The translations under genes and the position numbers were made by a program. A stretch of 64,000 nucleotides of DNA, from the NCBI RefSeq assembly GCF_963678635.1, contig NC_087064.1:78906512-78970511 (forward strand). Reading direction: 5' to 3'. The DNA is from Symsagittifera roscoffensis. Taxonomy: Eukaryota > Xenacoelomorpha > Acoela > Convolutidae. Positions 1 to 7,971 of the stretch are shown in pieces (within the stretch, counting starts at the first letter, position 1; every line of letters starts with the position of its first letter). The notes under the pieces were generated by a model. That model did not search any database, had not been told where the DNA came from, and saw only the letters and a program-made list of their open reading frames with translations.

Positions 1-350
1 ATTTCAGAATGGTTGGCTATGTCAGGTTTTTCTGTTTCATTGGTGAGAACTTCTTTGTGTTTGACCTTGTCTGGGAATGGCGTGGAGATTGTGCGTGGTG
101 GGGATGCCTGGTTACTCGGATCTGTACGTATACTTGAACATCGAGGTGGTCATTGGTCTAGTTCAATGAAGTCCTTTTCTGCGAAGTCAAGTCGTACTCT
201 AAATCCTTTGAGTTGTGATTGTGGGCGGCATATTGATTGTAGTTGGCCATTCTTTCTCGAGTGTAGTAGGGTCGTTTTGTCTTTGGATGTTCGTCCTTGG
301 TGTTGTATTTTGATCTATGTATTGCATAATGTAATTTACATTTTATAAAA
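1..350 (-). other. Left-edge remnant frames of the giant retroelement
   Basis: On the minus strand an ATG at 327 opens a 42-codon frame ending at 199. It begins MQYIDQNTTPRTNIQ and has the N/T/Q/P-rich composition of the upstream element genes. A second frame is open across 350-160 and ends in a stop, and the same frame is open again from there to base 1. I see no LTR here. The pieces could be an exon or decayed ORF of the same element, whose 3' end lies beyond base 1. No function can be assigned. Confidence 0.25.
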
Positions 351-1411
351 CTTTTATTAGTTTAGTATTTTTTAATTATGATTTTAGTTAGTTGTTTTCA
401 CAAAAGCTTTTTGTTTTAGTTCAGTTATTTTGAAGAGTTACTCACCCTTGAGTAGCTCTTATTAAAAATAGGAGTGTGGTCACAAAGCGTGGATGTAGCA
501 CGGTGGGTTAGGCCGGCTATAGAGCATGCTCAGGACGTCCTTCCTGGTGGGTTAGGCCAGGAGTGGGAGTATGATTGCATGCGGTTTTTGTGAGAGGTCC
601 TGTTATGTGACAACGTTTTATGTTGGGTTTGTTGTGGTTTTTCTTATGTTTTGTTGGTTGTGTCCTTTTTTCAAAAATCAAATTGTTTGTGGTATGGGTT
701 TGTCTTTCGACTTTTTTGTGTTTTATTATTTCTTTTTTAGACTTTATAATAGTCTTCAAAAGAATAATTTATCCAGTTTTAAACTGGGTTAATCCGGTTT
801 GGGTACCGTTGGTTTCCTTTTCTTAGTCATGCTGTTATGCTATGTGTTGTGGTGTTTAGTAAGCTGCATTGGTTAGTTTTGTTTAGTATATAATTCCTTT
901 CCAACCGGGTTAAAGGAAAGTTTGAAACATGTTATCTTGTGTTAGAGTTATCGAGTGTGAAAGCTTGAAACTGAAATTCATTATTTTAAACAATTCTTCG
1001 TGGGCGAGCTGTGCGAGTGTGGATAGAATTCTTATGCGAGTGAATGAAAATATCAAAAGGTTAGTACTGCTTTTGCTTCTTATGAATTTACTACATAGAA
1101 TTTTAATTTTACTGCTAGTTGTTGGGGGAAATTAAGTTACAAATTTTTATCATTATTAGATTTACTGCTGGTGGGGGAAAAGTTTATAAATTAATTTACT
1201 GCATTGGTATTATATTTATTTAATTGTTGGTGCAAAAAGTTAATAGGGTTTTAAACAGTTTTGAAGAAGTTTGCTATTTTTTATTTTTCTTTTGTGAATT
1301 TTTCAGATGATCGTTGGATGAAGGCTAAAATTCTAAAGAAAACATGGATAAAGAATGGTGAGTTTCTAATGTTTGAATTAATTAGTTATATGTATAATTC
1401 ATACTTACCTG
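351..1411 (-). other. Non-coding stretch downstream of the 602-residue ORF
   Basis: No convincing gene is seen. An 80-codon minus frame at 759-517 is Lys/Thr-rich but starts only from TTG. The stretch has short inverted repeats: GAGTTACTC near 434 against GAGTAGCTC near 451, and CCAGTTTTAAACTGG near 774. GGTGGGTTAGGCC occurs twice, near 501 and 547. The strand composition (G/T-rich plus strand) continues that of the element. Confidence 0.3.
1400..1411 (-). promoter_or_regulatory. Consensus 5' splice site just after the 602-residue ORF
   Basis: On the minus strand the stop codon of the 602-residue ORF (1414-1412) is followed directly by CAG|GTAAGTAT, an essentially perfect metazoan splice donor; the intron would begin at base 1408. 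One candidate acceptor, TTTTAG, lies about 80 bases further down near 1325. It suggests the element makes spliced transcripts joining this region to sequence near or beyond the left edge. Confidence 0.4.
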
Positions 1412-3220
1412 TTAGTCGTCGGGGAAGAAACCGTGGGGGAAAATGTCGTGAATGAGATCTGAAGTTGTTAGTAGTTTGGCTAATATGCGGATGATATTTT
1501 TAGTTTGAAGCAGTGGCCAAAGCAATTGAAGTGCCTTAATTGTGGTTAGTTCTTCAGTGCCAACTGCAAATTCATAAGGTGTGTTTTGGATTAGATTATA
1601 TAATTTGTGGTTGAATTTAGTGTTATGGATGAATTCTAAGATGGGGATTTCTATAGGTTGTACAAACTCGTGTGGGATGAGGAAGGGTCGGGATTCTTCT
1701 GCGTTGAAGGTCTTGGTGATGGGACAAAAGATATACATTTGGGTTATGGGATCATAATTCCGAAGAATACCATGAAGGTTAGTATCTTTAATGCAATATG
1801 TGAAGTTAAGAAAGAATGGTGAGGTGTATTTGGAATTGATGAATTGAAAACGATGGTGTGGTTGTCTGGAGGGAGTTTGTAGGTCAAAGTGATTTTGGAT
1901 GAAACGATAATAAGTATATGTGTGTGTTTGTTTAGTGCGCAACATAATATCGTGTGAGCAGTGCAAATCTCTTTCATGTGGTGCAAGGAAATGAAAGGTT
2001 AGTGAAAATATTTGGAAGCGTTCTTTAAAACTTTCGTAGGCTTGCGTGTCTGTTAGTGCTTCTGAGATAATGTGGTCAAACTTGCGATCGAAGATATTTA
2101 GTGTAAATACATATGGTGTTTTAATGAAAAATTTCTCGGTGATTTGTGGGTTAGCGAAGCGATCGTCGTCTAAGAATTGATCTTGGTTAGTTCTGATGAT
2201 GTTATGGTCGTAATATTCTAGTGTATATTCATTAGCTCGGGGTGCAGTGTGTGTTTTTAGTGATTTTTTGTATCCAATGTAGGTAAATTGTCTAGGTGTT
2301 AGTGGTGTAGTGAGTCGATATAGCATTTCCATATTTCGTTCTATATCGATATGAGTGTTAGATAAAGGTAAGCAAAGGGGATTTGTAAAATGATAATATG
2401 AGGTCCAAGGAAGGGTAGGCATTAAAACGTATTCGTCTACAAAGTTACGTGTCTCGTTAGTGTCATGAGGGGTGTTTAAGGTGTATTGTGGAAATGAGGG
2501 TAAGGTGATAGCTAAAAATTCTTTTGTGTTAGTGTGTTGTGGATGGTTGATGTATTCACGGGCTGTTCCTGGTTTCGCTGGGAAAGGATGGTTGGGGAAC
2601 TTCCTTTTAAAAGTTCGGTAAGCTCTATTAGTGCTGAGTGAAGATACAGTAGTTGTGGATGATGGTGCTAATGAATCAGTATAAATTGAAGAGGGTGTAG
2701 GGGTAGGAGGGTTGGATGAATCTATTGCGGATGAGATTTGGTTTATGGTTGGGGTGTCAAGGTGATAGGATTGTTGCTGTAAGGTAATGAAATTATCTAG
2801 TTCTGGGGAGATTCGGGGGGTGTCTGAAGAATGAGATGATTGGTTTGAGTGAAGTGAGGAGTAGGTTGGAGTGACTTGGGAAGCATAAGAGGGTGTAGAA
2901 TTGGTTGGGTCAGGGTTATTTGGTAGTATGGGTTGAAAAGGGGGTTGGGAAAAATTTAAGGGATTGGTGTGAAAATTATTTGATGGAGATGGTTCGGAGT
3001 CGGCAAATTCATCGGGGGTTTCAATATTCGGGTTATTGAGTTGTGAGATGGAGTATAAAACTGAGATGTGTGAGTTAGTATCGGAATTCATGCCGGATGT
3101 TACATTACTGGATGGGAAATCGGGTGGCGGAAAAGCAAAAAGTGGTATTATTGGGATTGGAGTGGTGAGGTTGGTTGGGTGGGAATTTGATCGGTGTAGG
3201 GATCCAAGTTGTCGGCTCAT
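1412..3220 (-). CDS. 602-residue protein of unknown function, last large ORF of the giant retroelement
   Basis: I do not recognise a family. The ATG (3220) overlaps the TGA of the upstream glycoprotein ORF in an ATGA arrangement, so translation by termination-reinitiation or from a spliced mRNA is likely. Residues 1 to about 200 are low-complexity, rich in Ser, Thr, Pro and Asn. A basic stretch follows (RAYRTFKRKFPNHPF, about 200-215). The remaining 390 residues look folded, with many aromatic residues and no transmembrane segment. Near the C-terminal third, GILRNYDPITQMYIFC resembles the C-terminal end of the 259-codon frame upstream (GYITFYNPYSGLSYTC), so the two may share a duplicated domain. 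Its position after an envelope-like gene suggests an accessory or structural protein. The frame is intact over 1.8 kb, which argues for recent selection. Confidence 0.7.
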   Translation of the reverse strand: MSRQLGSLHRSNSHPTNLTTPIPIIPLFAFPPPDFPSSNVTSGMNSDTNSHISVLYSISQLNNPNIETPDEFADSEPSPSNNFHTNPLNFSQPPFQPILPNNPDPTNSTPSYASQVTPTYSSLHSNQSSHSSDTPRISPELDNFITLQQQSYHLDTPTINQISSAIDSSNPPTPTPSSIYTDSLAPSSTTTVSSLSTNRAYRTFKRKFPNHPFPAKPGTAREYINHPQHTNTKEFLAITLPSFPQYTLNTPHDTNETRNFVDEYVLMPTLPWTSYYHFTNPLCLPLSNTHIDIERNMEMLYRLTTPLTPRQFTYIGYKKSLKTHTAPRANEYTLEYYDHNIIRTNQDQFLDDDRFANPQITEKFFIKTPYVFTLNIFDRKFDHIISEALTDTQAYESFKERFQIFSLTFHFLAPHERDLHCSHDIMLRTKQTHTYTYYRFIQNHFDLQTPSRQPHHRFQFINSKYTSPFFLNFTYCIKDTNLHGILRNYDPITQMYIFCPITKTFNAEESRPFLIPHEFVQPIEIPILEFIHNTKFNHKLYNLIQNTPYEFAVGTEELTTIKALQLLWPLLQTKNIIRILAKLLTTSDLIHDIFPHGFFPDD

Positions 3221-5832
3221 CGTGGGCTAAAAAAATTATTATTTTGAGACTGAAAAGCGGTGGTATGGGGTTGTTCTATAATTTGTTCATAAGTATTTTC
3301 ATCTTGTGAGTGGTGTGGCATTATATGTTGGATGGGACTTTGTGATATGGTTGGTCTAAAATTATTATGTGTTATGGCTAAATTTCGAAAATTACGTGGG
3401 ACTAGGGATAATGGATGGTTATGTGGTAGGGGTGGTAACTGTGGTGCTGTTGGTGTTGTGTCTGCATTGTTATGTTCTTCGTCGTATGTGTTCTGTCTTG
3501 TTGCTATTTTTGTGTTATATTCTTTTATTTGTGCGTCTAAAAAAATTTTGTTTATAGATGTAGAAAATATTCCAAAAAATCCTGCAAATAGTATGCGTGC
3601 TACACTTGCTTGTCGATTGACTTGTGTGTGTATAGCACATGTGTTATAGATTCCTTTTAAGAGTGAAAAAAGAAATCCAATAAAGTTAAACATTGCGTAT
3701 AAAATAGTTAGTTTTTCTAAGATGTAGTAGGGCCATCCTAGAAAATCAAGAATTTCATTCTTGAGTGTAACAAAGCTAAAAATATTGATAGGTGATATAT
3801 CTTGGGGACGGTATTTTTCACCGTTTAGATATATATAATCTTTAATGTCTTTAAAATATCCGCTATAGTCTTGCGTATAGATGTCTGCAAATCCTGCGGT
3901 TTCGGCAAGTTTGCGTAAGTTTTGGTCAATTGATTGTCTTTGTATTGTGTCCATTTGTGTTAATAATTCCTGGAATTGTTGTGTTCTAATGTGATGTTGA
4001 ATATCTGATTTTGAGTATATTCCTATTGATTGTAAGTCTATATTTGGGTTTCGAGCGATAGCGCGAATGCTTTCTGGTGAAAATTTTTTGAGTGATTGCA
4101 TTAATGTGGGGTATGGGGTGAGAAGGTAATATTTATCTTCATCAGGGTTTAGTTGTACTACGTTGTGGCTATTTTCTGATCCACATGGAACTGCGGTATC
4201 CCAGAAATAGGTTCTTCGTGAAAGTGTGTCAACGAAATGTACTTTATTCTTATAAAAGATAGGGATTCTTTTATAACATCGTTTATCTTCAAAAACGTAT
4301 AGTGGTGATACTTTTTTAGTACAAGTATAAAACCATAAGATGTTTCCTTCATAGTCTAAAAAATTTGATCTATTTCCTGATAGTAAATTTCCTGCGTAGG
4401 GTATTTTTAATACTGCTAGTGCAAGTGATTGTAATATTTGTGTTCTCTCTAATTCGCATAATTGGTGTAATGTTTCTAATTCGGAGAGTGACATTTCTTG
4501 AAAAATTCGGCTAATCGTGTAGTCTAGTTTCATATCTAAGTGAATATCATAGTGGATATTACCAAAGTATGTATTATTCATTAGTGATAGTTCTTGTAAA
4601 CGTGTGCTTTGATCGTTTTGGGGTTTTAAATGTCCACCGGGTTGACCTGTATTCTTTTGAAAATTAACTGGTATATATGATGTTCCTTCGTTTAGGGGAT
4701 GACTTGTGGCGTATGGGTTGACTTTTATTTTTCCAGTGGTCATGTCGAATCCATTTTCGTATTCAACTAATATTTCAGAGTATTGTGTTTTGTGAAGTGG
4801 GTTTCTGTATTTACATGCAAGTTCTGTTTCTTGATATATTTGAAAACGTGTTAATTTATTTTCTATATTATGAATGTTTCGAAAATTTGAACTTATTTTG
4901 CGTAATGGATTTACATGTTCATATGGTATTGATTGTATAAAATATTTTTCGTGAAATTTTATCATACGAGCGTGTATTTTTGCTACTTGAAATGTTGTAC
5001 ATGTGTCTTCGGGGAACCAAACAATTGTTGCTTGTGTTCTGGTTGTAGGGTCGCAATAACCTTGGTCGTTTTTACAAGGTAATCTAATTCCTTGGTAAAT
5101 CATTGTGTTGTCTGATAAATCTCGTGTGAGTTGTATTTTTTCGAGTTGTATTTTCCAATCGAAAAACATTATTTCTTGGTATCCTTTATTTTTTGTGTCT
5201 GCTTTGCAGTTTGATGGGTCATTTATACCAATGTGTGGTATCCAGTGTTTATCGTGTATGTCATAGGTTAATCGTCCGTGTGCGCCGTTGTATGGGTATT
5301 TTTCATCTAATTTTATATGTCCTTGATATCTTTCAAGTTCTGCTTGATGTACAGAATCTGAAAAAACTTGGAAATATACTAAATTTCTATCTGCGTTTTT
5401 ATTTTTGGTGATGTTTAGTCGGAGTAACTCGTTTTTACAATCTTCGGGATTGAGATGTAAAAGTCGTTCTATATTACTCTGGTAGAATGATTCATGGTCA
5501 AGTCGGTTTTTATTTCCGTTTGAGACTTGTGAACAATGTACTTTCTTTTCAGAAAATGTTGCTGTGAATTTATATCCTATAACTGTAGTTGCTCGGGCTT
5601 TTGAATAAAGTGTTGCTATGACATTTGTAGTTTCTATGGCTTGGGGTTCTGTTTCGCACTGTGATACTTGATTTATTGCATACTTGTGTAGTGTTTTTTG
5701 TTCGTTTTCTTCACAATCGTAATGTGTTACTAATAAATCTTGGGGTCCTGTGCGGGGAGAAGGGTTTATGTTTTGATTTGAGATTACTAGAAAAAGGAGT
5801 TGGAGAAAAATTAATAATTTTAGAATATACAT
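3217..5832 (-). CDS. env: Envelope-like transmembrane glycoprotein, 871 residues
   Basis: This is probably the element's envelope or fusion glycoprotein. Residues 1-20 form a typical signal peptide (hydrophobic run after MYILK). A large Cys-containing ectodomain follows, with several N-x-S/T sites and a Cys-rich, Tyr-rich block in its middle. Around residues 705-732 there is a strong hydrophobic segment, probably the membrane anchor, and a second hydrophobic run lies around 745-765. The last 100 residues are polar with a Pro-rich patch and would be the cytoplasmic tail. The length and layout are compatible with the large single-spanning fusion glycoproteins captured by some animal LTR elements, but I cannot name the class from motifs alone. 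The ATG overlaps the end of the preceding frame by 13 bases; the stop overlaps the next ATG. Confidence 0.65.
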   Translation of the reverse strand: MYILKLLIFLQLLFLVISNQNINPSPRTGPQDLLVTHYDCEENEQKTLHKYAINQVSQCETEPQAIETTNVIATLYSKARATTVIGYKFTATFSEKKVHCSQVSNGNKNRLDHESFYQSNIERLLHLNPEDCKNELLRLNITKNKNADRNLVYFQVFSDSVHQAELERYQGHIKLDEKYPYNGAHGRLTYDIHDKHWIPHIGINDPSNCKADTKNKGYQEIMFFDWKIQLEKIQLTRDLSDNTMIYQGIRLPCKNDQGYCDPTTRTQATIVWFPEDTCTTFQVAKIHARMIKFHEKYFIQSIPYEHVNPLRKISSNFRNIHNIENKLTRFQIYQETELACKYRNPLHKTQYSEILVEYENGFDMTTGKIKVNPYATSHPLNEGTSYIPVNFQKNTGQPGGHLKPQNDQSTRLQELSLMNNTYFGNIHYDIHLDMKLDYTISRIFQEMSLSELETLHQLCELERTQILQSLALAVLKIPYAGNLLSGNRSNFLDYEGNILWFYTCTKKVSPLYVFEDKRCYKRIPIFYKNKVHFVDTLSRRTYFWDTAVPCGSENSHNVVQLNPDEDKYYLLTPYPTLMQSLKKFSPESIRAIARNPNIDLQSIGIYSKSDIQHHIRTQQFQELLTQMDTIQRQSIDQNLRKLAETAGFADIYTQDYSGYFKDIKDYIYLNGEKYRPQDISPINIFSFVTLKNEILDFLGWPYYILEKLTILYAMFNFIGFLFSLLKGIYNTCAIHTQVNRQASVARILFAGFFGIFSTSINKIFLDAQIKEYNTKIATRQNTYDEEHNNADTTPTAPQLPPLPHNHPLSLVPRNFRNLAITHNNFRPTISQSPIQHIMPHHSQDENTYEQIIEQPHTTAFQSQNNNFFSPR

Positions 5833-6614
5833 GTGTATGATAATCCTGAGTATGGGTTATAAAATGTGATGTAACCAATTGTGTTTTTGGTATATCTGTC
5901 GTATTTATATATTACTTCAGTGGTTATAAATGGTGGTGGTAGTGATTGAGCTGTTATGTTTGGTGGGTTTAATGGGTAGGGATGTTGAGAAATGTTGTTT
6001 AATTTAACTGTAATTTCAAACTTTAATTGTAAACTGTTTTGTTGAAGTATTTGGATATTGTGATCACGGATATCGTCGTGAATGTCTTGTCGGTATTGTA
6101 ATCTATTAAGTGCCCAGTTGTGGAGGCAATTACTTTCTAGATGTTGTCCAAATAATGGTGGAGGGGCTGTAAATGTATTCCAATCTAGTCTTAAAGGGAT
6201 ATTTGTTGATGATTGTTCTCGATATCTGGCGTCGAGATTATTTGGAAAATTTAAGTTAAAAGGTGGTGGTGAAATCTGGCTTATTGATGGTGTTGATGGT
6301 AGTGATAATGTTTCTGGTAGTGATGAGGATGTTGTTGTATCCGTAGAAATATCTATTGGATCATTGACTAAATTTAATTCACCTTGTGTAAATGAATGTG
6401 TTGTCCAATATGGTAGTCGTGATGCCTGGTTTGGGGGGTTAAAGGGATTTTCACGTATTTGTTCAGATGTTGGTGTTGAACCTAAGTAATCTGATGGTAG
6501 GCTTGAGGGTGCTACGTTGTGAAAGAAGCGTAGGGGTTTCTGGTAATATACCAATGGGGTTTTCTGGAGTGTTTTGTGATGGGGATTGAGGTATATCAAA
6601 ATGAACTCGGGGAG
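5820..6614 (-). CDS. Open frame without Met, about 264 codons, upstream of the glycoprotein
   Basis: The frame is open from just after a TAA at 6617-6615 to the stop at 5820 and contains no Met codon at all, so it cannot start on its own ATG. It overlaps the end of the 163-codon frame upstream by about 150 bases in the +1 relation, so splicing or a +1 ribosomal shift could join the two. The N-terminal half is rich in Pro, Ser and Thr. The C-terminal half looks folded and ends in GYITFYNPYSGLSYTC, which resembles a stretch in the 602-residue ORF. No family is recognised. Being uninterrupted over 0.8 kb in AT-rich DNA supports a coding role. Confidence 0.5.
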   Translation of the reverse strand, partial: LPEFILIYLNPHHKTLQKTPLVYYQKPLRFFHNVAPSSLPSDYLGSTPTSEQIRENPFNPPNQASRLPYWTTHSFTQGELNLVNDPIDISTDTTTSSSLPETLSLPSTPSISQISPPPFNLNFPNNLDARYREQSSTNIPLRLDWNTFTAPPPLFGQHLESNCLHNWALNRLQYRQDIHDDIRDHNIQILQQNSLQLKFEITVKLNNISQHPYPLNPPNITAQSLPPPFITTEVIYKYDRYTKNTIGYITFYNPYSGLSYTCIF

Positions 6615-6954
6615 TTAGAAAATTCTTGTTCCGTCGAGGATGTATAATTTGTCTATTTATTTCGACTGTATTTTGGTTTTGACTAGGATTTCTTATTCTA
6701 CTTAATTCTTGTGGTAGTGTTGGGTATAAGTTATATGTTGGTTCGCTTAGAGGTGCTTGTCGTTGAGCTGGTTCTAGTGGTTCTGATAAACGAGCGTGTC
6801 GTTCTTCAAAAGTGTATGGGTTATCTTGAAAGGAAATTCGTGTAGATGTTTGAGGATTATTGGTAGTTGAAGGTGTTGTTGGGTTATCTTGGGATGATGT
6901 CGGTGAAGACTGACTTGGTGACTTTTGGGTAGCAATTTTTGATAGCTTTTTGGT
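6463..6954 (-). CDS. Ser/Thr/Pro/Gln-rich open frame without Met, 163 codons
   Basis: Directly after an in-frame TAG (6957-6955) a frame runs to TGA at 6465-6463 with no Met. It starts TKKLSKIATQKSPSQSS, is rich in Ser, Thr, Pro and Gln, and has a basic patch near residue 105 (RQIIHPRRNK). The bases before it read AATAG|ACC, a usable splice acceptor, and a good donor (CAG|GTACGA) lies at 7175/7174. This frame may therefore be a downstream exon. It overlaps the Met-less 264-codon frame. Function unknown. Confidence 0.4.
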   Translation of the reverse strand, partial: TKKLSKIATQKSPSQSSPTSSQDNPTTPSTTNNPQTSTRISFQDNPYTFEERHARLSEPLEPAQRQAPLSEPTYNLYPTLPQELSRIRNPSQNQNTVEINRQIIHPRRNKNFLTPRVHFDIPQSPSQNTPENPIGILPETPTLLSQRSTLKPTIRLLRFNTNI

Positions 6955-6974
6955 CTATTCTTTTATTGAAAAAG

Positions 6975-7151
6975 TTAATGTTTATTAAAGTATTCTTCTA
7001 AGAAAAGAATTAGGAGGATTGTTGCTAGAGCGAATGTGATGATTGCTTTCTTTATACATTTGCATATAGTCAAAATGAGGGATGATAGAAATGTTATGAA
7101 AATTACAAATAGTAGAAAAATATCAGTTCTACTGAAAATAGTTCGTATCAT
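6975..7151 (-). CDS. 58-residue two-helix membrane protein
   Basis: An ATG at 7151 opens a short intact frame ending in TAA at 6977-6975. The protein has a short polar N-terminus (MIRTIFSRTD), a hydrophobic helix at residues 11-29, a short Cys/Lys turn (CKCIKK, 30-35), a second hydrophobic helix at 36-51 and a polar tail (EEYFNKH). Two membrane helices in 58 residues is the layout of viroporin-like or small hydrophobic proteins, but there is no sequence evidence for a channel. It lies between a splice donor (7175/7174) and a possible acceptor (6955), so it could also be intronic in some transcripts. Chance is not excluded for so short a frame. Confidence 0.45.
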   Translation of the reverse strand: MIRTIFSRTDIFLLFVIFITFLSSLILTICKCIKKAIITFALATILLILFLEEYFNKH

Positions 7152-7971
7152 TTAGACAATTTTATAAATCGTACCTGTGGATATAATCAAGGGTTTTTGA
7201 AAGTTGGAGAAATAGTTCGAATATAGTGTAGAAAATTTAAAAAATATTACAAAAAATGATTAAGAGTATTAGAAAAGATTCAAGGATATCAAAAAGAAAT
7301 ATTATGAAAGTTTCAAGTATCGTAAAAAATTGTTTGAGGTTTGTGATAATTTTAGTGACTGTTTGATAGAAGAGCATTTAAGAAATGGCTTCGTGATCGA
7401 ATATTTTTTGTTGTTTGGGGCAATTTTCAAGTGTGGTCTGATTATTTATTAGTTTTTTGACAAGTGGGTTGAGTTTCGTAAAAAATTGTTGGGGGCAATT
7501 TTTATGGTGATCGGGAGGTCTTCTTTGTCTTTATTTTCATTTGTCAAATGATCTGGGGTATTTTTGAGATTTTTATACTTTAGGCTAAATAAAATGGTCG
7601 TTCTTTTACTTTAGGCTAATTTAACATATTTGTTTGGGGGGTATTTGAGGGCTGAGTTGGGGAAATATTGTTGATCTTTGGTTTATTAGATAAGGGAGGG
7701 TTATGATATTATGGTGATATTTATTTTAGTTGTCAAGTTGGAGTGGTTTGCTTATTTTTGACCTGGAGGTCGTAGAGTTATAGTTATAGATATGCCTGGA
7801 GTTTAATATTTTTCGTCTAGTTGGTTTGTGTTAAAGTTATAGAAGGTGACGGATTGGATGAATCCTATTGGCTAATTTTGAACTAGAATCGCTGCGTGTT
7901 TATCAGCATGTTATCTTGAAAAATGAAAGTGTGAAATGTTTCCGAGGTGCAAAGATTTTTAAATGTAGAAT
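7152..7971 (-). other. Non-coding gap between pol and the downstream genes
   Basis: No frame longer than a few dozen codons is visible on the element's coding strand. ACTTTAGGCTAA occurs twice (near 7579 and 7609). Near its right end, at 7175/7174, is the splice donor CCACAG|GTACGA. The gap may hold signals for the subgenomic or spliced transcripts of the downstream ORFs. Confidence 0.3.

Noticed and set aside
13-348. Plus-strand 111-codon frame at the left edge
   Set aside because: It starts from a non-ATG codon, lies antisense to element sequence with A/C-rich coding bias, and shows no domain.
517-759. 80-codon Lys/Thr-rich minus frame
   Set aside because: No ATG, a stop immediately upstream, and low-complexity composition; kept only as a remark.
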